This document shows positions 1 to 6,082 of a stretch of 7,987 bases of DNA, one piece after another; the first letter of the stretch is position 1; each line of letters opens with the position of its first letter. The translations under genes and the position numbers were made by a program. The DNA is from Acidobacteriaceae bacterium (GTDB taxonomy: Bacteria; Acidobacteriota; Terriglobia; Terriglobales; Acidobacteriaceae), in the NCBI GenBank assembly GCA_003165855.1, contig PMXH01000239.1:5728-13714 (forward strand), given 5' to 3'. Under the pieces are notes generated by a model. It was given only the letters and a program-made list of their open reading frames with translations, was not told the origin of the DNA and did no database searches.

Positions 1-2
1 GT

Positions 3-407
3 ATTCGGCACCTGGTGCAGAAATGGCAAGCGGACGAGACTCTGAAAAACATCAAGGCCTTCTTGTTGGCGGACATGATTGGAGACGCCGATCTCAACAT
101 TGACCGCGACCTGAATTCAACTCCTTGGCTGGAAGAGGTCGTATACGAGGCGTCAACCCGGCTGGGATATCAGTCTCATTTCTTCGACCGGCAAAACCAG
201 GTTACGGACGATCACATTCCCTTCATGCAGAAAGGCGTGCCCTGCGCCGACCTGATCGACTTCGACTACGGTTATAACAATATCTTCTGGCACACGCCGC
301 AAGATACAGTCGACAAGCTCAGCCCAAAGAGCCTCGAAATTGTAGGCAGCACCATCCTGGAGACGGTCGGCATTCTAGACAAGATGGACTCGCTGCCGCC
401 GAAGTGA
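3..407 (+). CDS. Glutaminyl-peptide cyclotransferase-like M28 family protein (3' end only)
   Basis: This is the C-terminal part of a zinc-dependent M28-fold protein. The frame is open to the left edge, so the true start lies outside the window and the GTG at 15 is only an internal codon. Visible landmarks fit glutaminyl cyclases. An Asp in LADMIGD (strand end) comes first, then the DDHIPF motif (nt 207-224), whose Asp pair matches the catalytic/proton-relay aspartates of animal glutaminyl cyclase. A WHT motif follows, with its His at nt 291-293, which is the expected third zinc ligand. The N-terminal zinc ligands are off the window. Family knowledge: such enzymes are usually exported and either cyclise N-terminal Gln to pyroglutamate or act as aminopeptidases. 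The DDHIPF/WHT pair favours the cyclase-like branch, but the exact reaction cannot be settled from a fragment. A strong hairpin follows the stop codon. Confidence 0.85.
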   Translation: MRHLVQKWQADETLKNIKAFLLADMIGDADLNIDRDLNSTPWLEEVVYEASTRLGYQSHFFDRQNQVTDDHIPFMQKGVPCADLIDFDYGYNNIFWHTPQDTVDKLSPKSLEIVGSTILETVGILDKMDSLPPK

Positions 408-438
408 ACGGTCGCAGAATTTCGGGGAAGTCGCGATC

Positions 439-499
439 AAAAGCTCTTGACCGCAAAGGTGGCATAGGACCTCCGAGCCCTTTGCGGTTAAGAGCTTTT
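439..499 (+). terminator. Long-stem Rho-independent terminator, possibly bidirectional
   Basis: The arms at 439-459 and 479-499 pair over 21 bp, with a single G-U wobble (449 with 489) and no bulge, around a 19-nt loop. The outer pairs are A-T, so the right arm ends in a T run at 496-500, followed by GCTCTTTT. The hairpin begins 31 nt after the M28 stop codon at 407. On the minus strand the left arm likewise ends in a T run, so it could stop transcription both ways. The stem is much longer than a typical terminator stem. Confidence 0.85.
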
Positions 500-527
500 T
501 GCTCTTTTCCGGAATTTCATTTCTAAT
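499..527 (+). promoter_or_regulatory. Candidate sigma70-type promoter for the downstream M28 peptidase
   Basis: TTGCTC (499-504) and TCTAAT (522-527) are separated by 17 bp. The -10 matches TATAAT at 5 of 6 positions; the -35 matches TTGACA only at its TTG. The -10 ends 9 nt before the ATG at 537, so the predicted transcript would have almost no leader. The -35 overlaps the T run of the terminator. This is a pattern match only. Confidence 0.35.
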
Positions 528-536
528 GCACCCGAT

Positions 537-2054
537 ATGCGAAACCTAGGGGCCCTGTGGGTGTGCTTCATCCTAAGCGCCATTTGCCTCGGTGCAACTC
601 CTCCCACTGAGAGCGACGACGCGGCGCGCATCATTCAGGCTGCGCTCCAACCATCTCCGCTGGAGAGCAACTTGCGCCAACTGACAGACGAGATCGGAGG
701 CCGTGTGCCGGGCACGCCTGCCATGCAGCGCGCGGTCGACTGGGGTGTGCAGAAGTTCAAGGCTGCTGGAGCTGACAGCGTTCACACCGAAGAATTCACT
801 ATCTCACACTCCTGGGCGGAGGGCGCGACCGAGATGACGGCCAGCGCCACGGGGACAGCGCTTGATCCGAAGCTCACGCAGATTCCGAAAGTGGAGTTCC
901 GCGTCCGCTGCGTTTCCATCGCGTGGGCGCCCGCGCTCGCTCCAGTAAAGCACGTGCCGGTCGTCGACGTGGGCAGCGGCAGTCCCGCGGATTTCAAGAA
1001 AGCGGGTGACATTTCCGGCAAGATCGTGCTTGTCCATTCGGTTGTGCTCAAAACCTGGGAGGATCTCTTCGCCGAGTATACGAACGCGCCGCCCGTGATC
1101 GCCGCAGCCGTAACTGGAAAAGCGAGAGCCGTCGCGTTTATTGCTACCCGCGAGCACGACATTCTCTACCGGCACACTAATTCCTTCGCGGGAGAAATCG
1201 ACCGCATTCCTCAGGTGCTGGTGGCGCGCGAAGACGGTGAGCGCATCGGACGGCTGCTCGCGTCCGGCCATCCGGTTTGGGCTGATCTCAGCATTCCCAG
1301 TCAGCTCGGCGGCCCGATCAAAGCGGCAAACGTGGTCGCGGAAATCAAGGGCAGCGAAAAACCGGATGAATTCGTCATTCTCGGTGCGCATCTGGATTCC
1401 TGGGAACTCGGCACTGGCGCTCTCGACAACGGCTGCAACGCGGCGCTGGTGGTGGATGCGCTGCGTGCAATCAAAGCGTCCGGAGTGAAGCCGCGCCGCT
1501 CGATCCGCTTCATTCTTTTCTCGGGCGAAGAGGAAGGCCTACTCGGCTCGCGTGCCTACGCCACGGCGCATCGTTTCGAACTCGACAAGGCTGCCGGAGT
1601 CATCATCTACGATTCCGGCACGGGTAAGACGACCGGCTTCTCGGATGGCGGCCGCAAGGACGTGCTCGACATTGCCAAACGCCTCATCGCCCCGCTGCGG
1701 CAGTTTGGAGTAACAGAATTAAAGACGGATATGGAATGGGGCACCGACCATTTCGATTTCATGCTCGAAGGTGTCCCCACGTTCGTCGCCGATCAGGAGG
1801 AGGCGAACTATCTCGAAAATTATCACGCCGTCTCCGATACATACGACAAAGTGGATTTCGTTCAGCTCAAGAAGGACGTAGCGGAGGCCGCCGAGTTCGC
1901 CTTTGCTCTCGCCAATCTTCCGGAAAAGATAGGGCCACGCTTCACTCGTTCGCAGATTGAACAGTCCATGCGTGAGACTGGAGCCGACCAGATGTTCAAG
2001 GCCGCGGGCATGTGGGACGATTGGGAAAGTGGGCACCTGGGCCGGCAGAAGTAG
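537..2054 (+). CDS. Exported M28 family zinc metallopeptidase (carboxypeptidase Q-like)
   Basis: This 505-aa protein is probably a secreted or periplasmic di-zinc exopeptidase. Residues 1-20 form a hydrophobic signal peptide, with likely cleavage near LGA; the Cys at 17 is not in a proper lipobox. An N-terminal segment (about 25-90) leads into a PA-like inserted region (about 91-265, with a DISGKIVLV strand). The catalytic domain spans about 266-470. The M28 ligand set is complete: His285 and Asp297 (HLDSW...GALDNG), catalytic Glu331 and ligand Glu332 (SGEEEGLLGS), Asp359 (IIYDSG) and His430 (NYHAVSDT). The architecture resembles plasma glutamate carboxypeptidase/carboxypeptidase Q, which removes residues from small peptides; the substrate here is inferred only. 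The ATG at 537 was chosen because it places the signal peptide at the N terminus. No close Shine-Dalgarno is visible. The long hairpin upstream separates it from the preceding M28 gene, which is a different subfamily and not a recent duplicate. Confidence 0.9.
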   Translation: MRNLGALWVCFILSAICLGATPPTESDDAARIIQAALQPSPLESNLRQLTDEIGGRVPGTPAMQRAVDWGVQKFKAAGADSVHTEEFTISHSWAEGATEMTASATGTALDPKLTQIPKVEFRVRCVSIAWAPALAPVKHVPVVDVGSGSPADFKKAGDISGKIVLVHSVVLKTWEDLFAEYTNAPPVIAAAVTGKARAVAFIATREHDILYRHTNSFAGEIDRIPQVLVAREDGERIGRLLASGHPVWADLSIPSQLGGPIKAANVVAEIKGSEKPDEFVILGAHLDSWELGTGALDNGCNAALVVDALRAIKASGVKPRRSIRFILFSGEEEGLLGSRAYATAHRFELDKAAGVIIYDSGTGKTTGFSDGGRKDVLDIAKRLIAPLRQFGVTELKTDMEWGTDHFDFMLEGVPTFVADQEEANYLENYHAVSDTYDKVDFVQLKKDVAEAAEFAFALANLPEKIGPRFTRSQIEQSMRETGADQMFKAAGMWDDWESGHLGRQK

Positions 2055-2076
2055 TTGGATTCTTAGTTTCAGATTT

Positions 2077-2097
2077 CCGACTGCCGACTGCCGACTG
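2077..2097. repeat. Three perfect tandem copies of the heptamer CCGACTG
   Basis: CCGACTG is repeated exactly at 2077-2083, 2084-2090 and 2091-2097, in the gap between the M28 stop codon and the TerC start. An inverse sequence (AGTCGGCA, 2123-2130) lies downstream, so the tract may be part of a larger imperfect palindromic element. No coding role is evident. Confidence 0.9.
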
Positions 2098-2130
2098 ATC
2101 TTGAGTGGCCGGCCCCATCGGAAGTCGGCA
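2089..2130. repeat. Inverted repeat (possible hairpin) before the TerC gene
   Basis: TGCCGACT (2089-2096) is the exact reverse complement of AGTCGGCA (2123-2130). The loop is 26 nt and contains the palindrome GGCCGGCC (2107-2114). Because the left arm lies in a tandem heptamer, an alternative register (2082-2089) is also available. No T run follows, so it is not a classical terminator. It may be a dispersed intergenic repeat or a weak structure near the TerC start. Confidence 0.5.
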
Positions 2131-2150
2131 ATCATAATCGGACCCCTGAC

Positions 2151-3065
2151 TTGCTTTACTTCTGGATTCTCTTCAACTTTTTCGCGATTGGCATGCTGGT
2201 GTTGGAACTCCGTGTTCTCCACCGCCCTGGCCGTGTTGTGCGCTCTCGCGAGGCCCTCGGCCGCAGCGCCATGTGGGTCGGCCTGGCGGCAGCCTTTGCC
2301 GGGCTTATCTTCTTCTGGCAGGGCCGTCAGGTCGCCATCGAGTTTGTCACCGGATACGTGCTGGAGCTTTCGCTCAGCGTCGACAATCTTTTCCTCTTCC
2401 TCGTGATCTTCCGCTACTTCGCTGTGCCCGAGGAGCAACAGCACCGCGTGTTGTTTTGGGGCATCCTGGGCGCGCTCCTGATGCGGGGCTGCTTCATTCT
2501 TGCGGGCGTGGGCCTCATCCGGCGGTTCCATTGGATTCTTTACGCCCTGGGAGCGCTTCTCGTCTACAGCGGCGTCAGACTAGGATTCACTGGCGAACAC
2601 CAGATCGATCCCTCGAAGAACCCCGCGGTAAGGGCGTTGCGCCGCTTGCTACCCGTGACGGACAGCTACCAGGGAGGCCGCTTTTTCGTGCGCGGCTGGC
2701 AAGGAAATCCGGGTCTTTACGCCACGCCATTGTTGGTGGTACTGGCCGTAATCGAAACCACGGATATGCTTTTTGCCGTCGATTCCATTCCGGCGGTCCT
2801 CGCCATCACGCTCAACGCCTTCATCGTTTACACATCGAACGTCTTCGCCATCCTCGGCCTGCGCTCCATGTTCTTCGCCGTCTCTGGGCTGATGAAAGTC
2901 TTCCGCTTTCTGCACACCGGGCTGGCGCTGATTCTGATCCTGGTGGGTTTGAAGATGGTCGTTGGGGATTATTTCCAAGTCTCGACGCTGGTAACCCTGG
3001 CGGTGGTGGCTGGGGTGCTGGCAGTATCGGTGGTCGCCTCAGTTGTATATCCAAGCGCCGCGTGA
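2151..3065 (+). CDS. TerC/Alx family integral membrane protein, putative metal-ion transporter
   Basis: This is a 304-aa inner-membrane protein of the TerC family, Alx-like branch. About nine hydrophobic segments are visible: 4-23, 39-57, 63-91, 100-123, 127-146, 193-221, 224-248, 254-275 and 279-300. The conserved membrane acidic residues are present in two related motifs, ELSLSVDN (Glu72, Asp78) and IETTDMLFAVDS (Glu202, Asp205, Asp211). Family members are linked to manganese export and to metal supply for exported enzymes; E. coli Alx responds to alkaline pH and Mn. The substrate here is inferred. The only start that keeps the first helix is TTG at 2151. The next in-frame ATG (2193) would cut into helix 1, and no good Shine-Dalgarno precedes either. 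A CATAAT (2133-2138) lies 12 nt before the TTG and could be a -10. The stop codon lies 56 nt before the next gene, whose extended -10 begins a few bases past it. Confidence 0.9.
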   Translation: MLYFWILFNFFAIGMLVLELRVLHRPGRVVRSREALGRSAMWVGLAAAFAGLIFFWQGRQVAIEFVTGYVLELSLSVDNLFLFLVIFRYFAVPEEQQHRVLFWGILGALLMRGCFILAGVGLIRRFHWILYALGALLVYSGVRLGFTGEHQIDPSKNPAVRALRRLLPVTDSYQGGRFFVRGWQGNPGLYATPLLVVLAVIETTDMLFAVDSIPAVLAITLNAFIVYTSNVFAILGLRSMFFAVSGLMKVFRFLHTGLALILILVGLKMVVGDYFQVSTLVTLAVVAGVLAVSVVASVVYPSAA

Positions 3066-3070
3066 CGCCG

Positions 3071-3079
3071 TGGTATACT
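3071..3079 (+). promoter_or_regulatory. Extended -10 promoter element for the GloVer repeat gene
   Basis: TGGTATACT (3071-3079) fits the extended -10 pattern TGN-TATAAT, with five of six hexamer bases matching. No good -35 is seen at 16-18 bp, which is acceptable for extended -10 promoters. It lies just after the TerC stop codon and would give a leader of about 35 nt carrying the ribosome binding site. Confidence 0.45.
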
Positions 3080-3108
3080 TCCGCTCCAATTCGTCTGCCA
3101 GTTCCCAG

Positions 3109-3115
3109 AAAGGTG
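3109..3115 (+). promoter_or_regulatory. Ribosome binding site that fixes the GloVer gene start
   Basis: AAAGGTG (3109-3115) ends its AGG core 7 nt before the ATG at 3121. It is the clearest Shine-Dalgarno in the window. It supports initiation at 3121 in preference to any upstream codon in the same open frame, which extends back into the TerC gene. Confidence 0.65.
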
Positions 3116-3120
3116 CCTTT

Positions 3121-4380
3121 ATGCAAGCCAGGAAATCTAGTCTGCTCCTGAATATCATCCTACTGACTGCGGTGACCTGGTCTTCTACGTCTTTCGCGAC
3201 CGCTTCAGGCCAGTCTCAGATCTTATACACTTTCACCGGCGGCACCGACGGACTGTATCCGTACGGGGGAGTGACCTTCGACACCGCCGGCAACCTCTAT
3301 GGGAGCACGTTTTACGGGGGCACCCGCACCGCATGCAATGGCGGGTGTGGTCTGGTTTATAAACTAACTCCTGTGGCTGGCGGGGGGTGGGAAGAGAGCA
3401 CGATTCACACTTTCGGCGGCGTCGACGGCGCCCATCCCTACGCGCAGTTGGTTTTCGACAGCGTAGGCAACCTTTACGGCGAAACCTCTGGGGCTTACGA
3501 CGGCGGAGCGGGCGGTAGCGGGACTGTCTATGAGCTCTCTCCGGCCGGGGATGGGAGTTGGAAGGAAACTATCCTCTACACCTTCTCGGGAGGCAACGAT
3601 GGAGCGGACCCTGCCGGAGGAGTGGTGTTTGATGCCGCAGGCAATCTCTATGGTACAGCTTCCTCGGGAGGGGCGCACAGCGACGGCGTTGTGTTCAAGT
3701 TGACCCCCAAGGCTAACGGCGAATGGAAGGAAACCCTGCTGCATACATTCAGCGGGGGCAGGGATGGTTCGGGTCCGGGCGGGACCTCCGTTGCCCCCCT
3801 GATCCTGGACTCAGCGGGAAATATGTACGGCACAACGGAGATTGGCGGCTTGGCCGGGTTTGGAGTGATTTTCGAGCTCTCGAACCCGTCGGGCAACGGC
3901 TGGAAGGAGACAGTGCTGCACGAATTTACTGGCCTCCGGGACGGGGCGTATCCGACCGGCCTTACCGTCGGTCCAGACGGAAATATGTATGGCGGCACCG
4001 GCGCGGGAGGAGATCTCCAAAGATGCGGTTTTCATGGCTGTGGCGTACTGTACTTGTTGGCTCCCAACGCGAGTGGAAGCTTGCAGGAGATCGTTCTACA
4101 TAGTTTTGATAACAACGATGGAGCTAGCCCTGCGTCCCTCGTTTTCGACGCAGCGCGTCATTTGTACGGCATAACCTATGCCGGTGGTCGTACCGCGAAT
4201 GTGGGTACAGCTTTTGAGTTTTCTCCTCCGTACAGCGGTGAGACTGGACGGGTGCTTTATTTCTTTAATGCAATAGACGGGGGAACACCGTCAGGAGTTG
4301 TCCTCGGCTCGGACGGCAATCTTTACGGAACGGGGTCCAGCATTACTTCGTTGGGTGTCGTGTGGGAAATCGTGCCTTAA
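3121..4380 (+). CDS. Exported GloVer-type tandem-repeat protein, probable seven-bladed beta-propeller
   Basis: This 419-aa protein has an N-terminal signal peptide (Lys/Arg, then a hydrophobic run at about 8-20, cleavage near SFA-TA) followed only by repeats. Seven units open with an L/I-x-x-F...DG motif at residues 35, 95, 152, 207, 266, 326 and 379, a period of 53-60. Each continues with V-x-D-x-x-GNLYG and most end in GxVxEL-P....W-E. This matches the Gloeobacter/Verrucomicrobia-type repeat family (GloVer, choice-of-anchor tandem-repeat proteins) common in Acidobacteria. The function of the family is unknown; a propeller fold is inferred from the repeat number and length. Blades 1 and 5 each carry a close Cys pair at the same blade position (Cys72/76 and Cys302/307), plausible disulfides in an exported protein. 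No C-terminal anchor domain or transmembrane helix is seen, so release or periplasmic location is likely. The ATG is set by the good ribosome binding site and the signal peptide. Confidence 0.85.
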   Translation: MQARKSSLLLNIILLTAVTWSSTSFATASGQSQILYTFTGGTDGLYPYGGVTFDTAGNLYGSTFYGGTRTACNGGCGLVYKLTPVAGGGWEESTIHTFGGVDGAHPYAQLVFDSVGNLYGETSGAYDGGAGGSGTVYELSPAGDGSWKETILYTFSGGNDGADPAGGVVFDAAGNLYGTASSGGAHSDGVVFKLTPKANGEWKETLLHTFSGGRDGSGPGGTSVAPLILDSAGNMYGTTEIGGLAGFGVIFELSNPSGNGWKETVLHEFTGLRDGAYPTGLTVGPDGNMYGGTGAGGDLQRCGFHGCGVLYLLAPNASGSLQEIVLHSFDNNDGASPASLVFDAARHLYGITYAGGRTANVGTAFEFSPPYSGETGRVLYFFNAIDGGTPSGVVLGSDGNLYGTGSSITSLGVVWEIVP

Positions 4381-4402
4381 CCTTTGGCGGAAACCGTAAT
4401 GC

Positions 4403-5974
4403 TCAGGCAAACCGGACACTTTCGCCTTTAATCACCGAATGCTTCAAGAACTTCTTATCATCGTGAGCGGGGTAATCAGTGCGATAATGCGCGCCCCGGC
4501 TTTCCTCGCGAGCCAGCGCCGAACGAGCAACCAGCAGCCCCGCAAGATGCAAATTTGCCGCTTCATGCGCTCTCCGCATGCGCGGATGCGCCACTCTCGG
4601 TGCCAGCCCCTCCAGCACCGTGACCGCTTCCTGCATCCCAATCCGCGTGCGCACAACGCCCGCATCCTTCCACAAGATGTCCTGTATCTGGCCTATTAAT
4701 TTTTCGATACCCGCATCCACCGGCCCGTTTTGCGACAGAGCGCTCTTCTGCTCGCTGGCTGGCTTCCGCGCGGGTTTTAGTTCTTCGCGCATGGCCCTGC
4801 CGGCACGCGCTCCATACACCAAGCCTTCGAGCAGCGAATTACTGGCCAGGCGGTTTGCGCCATGCACACCGGTCGCGGCCGCCTCGCCGGCAGCATAGAG
4901 TGCGCTGAGGCTAGTCTCGCCATTCAGATCGGTTCGCACCCCGCCCATCGAATAATGCGCTGCGGGCCGGACCGGAATCAGGTCCTCGGTGATATCGATG
5001 TTGTATTGCAGACAAGTCGAGTAAATTCGCGGAAAGCGTTTCTGTACTTTGCTGGCGGTGAGGTGCGTGAGGTCCAGATACACGAACGGATCTTTGGCGC
5101 GGCTGACTTCCATCTCATGCAGGATGGCCCGCGCCACCACGTCAGCTGGAGCCAGTTCGCCCAAAGGATGATACTTCCCCATGAAGCGATCCATCTCGAT
5201 GTTCCGCAGGCATGCGCCCTCGCGCCGCAGCGCCTCGGAGAACAAAAAGCGTGGCGCCTTCTTCAGATACAGTGCCGTGGGATGAAACTGAATGAATTCC
5301 ATATCGCTGAGCTCCGCGCCGGCGCGGAAAGCCATCGCCACGCCGTCTCCCGTGGCGATTTCGGGATTCGTCGTGTTGCGATAGATTTGCCCCATGCCTC
5401 CTGTGGCGAGTAAAACCGCCGAGCACGGCACTTCTTCCGGCAATCCCTTCTCGTTGATGAGCGAAACGCCAGTGATCCGCCCGCTGTCGAATTGGAGTCC
5501 GGTTGGAAACTCGAATTCCCGCATGGAAACATTCTTGAGCGCATGCGCCTTGGCATAGAGCACACGCAGGATTTCGCGTCCCGTCGAATCGCCTTGTGCG
5601 TGTAAAACGCGGTCGTGGCTGCGTGCGTCCTGGCGAGCAAACACCAGCTTGGCGCCATCCCGGTCGAACTCTGTGCCCCAGGCGATCACTTCCTCAATCC
5701 GCTCCGGCCCCTCCCGCATCAGAGTTTTCACCGCTTCCAGAAGACACAGGCCATCCCCGGCGGTCAGCGTATCCTGCAGGTGCAGGCTGACTTCGTCTTC
5801 ATCACTAAGCGCGGGCGCCGCGCCATCGCGCTTAAGCTGCTTATTGGAATCCTCGGCTTCTTTTTTCTCCAACACCAGGACGCGTCCCGCGCTCGCCAGT
5901 TCGATAGCGGCGCGCATGCCAGCAACGCCGGCCCCAATCACCACGAAGTCGGTCTCGGCTGGAAGACCCTTCAT
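4403..5974 (-). CDS. nadB: L-aspartate oxidase (NadB) family flavoprotein with altered active-site residues
   Basis: This 523-aa protein is NadB-like from end to end. NadB oxidises L-aspartate to iminoaspartate, which NadA then uses to make quinolinate for NAD. The dinucleotide-binding GAGVAG (14-19), STGREI (130-135), TGGMGQIYRNTTNP (191-204), QFHPTALY with His231, AAHYSMGG with His340, GANR with Arg375, ASNSLLEGLVYG and the C-terminal SRGAHYRTDYP are all present. Three sites depart from the family. The flavin loop usually reading YAQGG is LKRDG (47-51). The equivalent of E. coli Glu121 is Gln115. The equivalent of catalytic Arg290 (APRD) is Ala277 (APAD). The frame is intact and the length normal. 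It may be inactive or act on another substrate. The gene is transcribed alone, converging on the GloVer gene 22 bp away and diverging from aroB. No nadA or nadC is adjacent. The start has no clear Shine-Dalgarno. Confidence 0.9.
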   Translation of the reverse strand: MKGLPAETDFVVIGAGVAGMRAAIELASAGRVLVLEKKEAEDSNKQLKRDGAAPALSDEDEVSLHLQDTLTAGDGLCLLEAVKTLMREGPERIEEVIAWGTEFDRDGAKLVFARQDARSHDRVLHAQGDSTGREILRVLYAKAHALKNVSMREFEFPTGLQFDSGRITGVSLINEKGLPEEVPCSAVLLATGGMGQIYRNTTNPEIATGDGVAMAFRAGAELSDMEFIQFHPTALYLKKAPRFLFSEALRREGACLRNIEMDRFMGKYHPLGELAPADVVARAILHEMEVSRAKDPFVYLDLTHLTASKVQKRFPRIYSTCLQYNIDITEDLIPVRPAAHYSMGGVRTDLNGETSLSALYAAGEAAATGVHGANRLASNSLLEGLVYGARAGRAMREELKPARKPASEQKSALSQNGPVDAGIEKLIGQIQDILWKDAGVVRTRIGMQEAVTVLEGLAPRVAHPRMRRAHEAANLHLAGLLVARSALAREESRGAHYRTDYPAHDDKKFLKHSVIKGESVRFA

Positions 5975-5978
5975 AGAG

Positions 5979-5997
5979 GGAAGATGGTATCACTTCC
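5979..5997. promoter_or_regulatory. Small imperfect palindrome just upstream of nadB
   Basis: GGAAG (5979-5983) and CTTCC (5993-5997) form an inverted repeat with a 9-nt centre, lying 5-23 nt before the nadB start codon on the minus strand. It could be a small operator or a hairpin over the translation start. It does not resemble the NAD-repressor sites I know and may be chance. Confidence 0.2.
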
Positions 5998-6068
5998 TGG
6001 GTGGGAGAGATGAGAGCCCCAAGGACGATTCAAACCAAGTCGGATTTAATGCTGGGTTGTCCATAAGC

Positions 6069-6074
6069 TATGAT
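6069..6074 (+). promoter_or_regulatory. Candidate -10 element of aroB, placed for a leaderless transcript
   Basis: TATGAT (6069-6074) matches TATAAT at 5 of 6 positions. It ends 8 nt before the aroB ATG, so transcription would start at or within a few bases of the initiation codon. A weak -35 (TTAATG, 6046-6051) sits 17 bp upstream. The only Shine-Dalgarno-like bases before the ATG are GGA (6075-6077). Confidence 0.4.
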
Positions 6075-6082
6075 GGAATGCC

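Noticed and set aside
804..1391. Minus-strand open frame of 195 codons inside the M28 peptidase gene
   Set aside because: It lies wholly antisense to a gene with a complete catalytic residue set, and shows no signal of its own.
2077..2097. CRISPR-like or minisatellite array
   Set aside because: There are only three 7-bp copies with no spacers and no cas genes nearby.
1719..2531. Minus-strand open frame of 270 codons overlapping the M28 peptidase and TerC genes
   Set aside because: Its translation is a low-complexity mix rich in Glu, His and Gln with no motif. It is antisense to two well-supported genes and crosses their intergenic gap.
3043..3120. Upstream extension of the GloVer gene to an alternative start inside TerC
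   Set aside because: The extension would bury the signal peptide, and the ATG at 3121 has a strong ribosome binding site and its own extended -10.
4381..4402. Intrinsic terminator between the convergent GloVer and nadB genes
   Set aside because: The 22-bp gap shows no convincing hairpin with a T run on either strand.
5819..5850. Local frameshift in nadB as the explanation for the lost AQGG loop
   Set aside because: The flanking residues stay in register on both sides with the same spacing (SN...ALSDEDE), and other frames here do not restore the motif. The changes look like substitutions.
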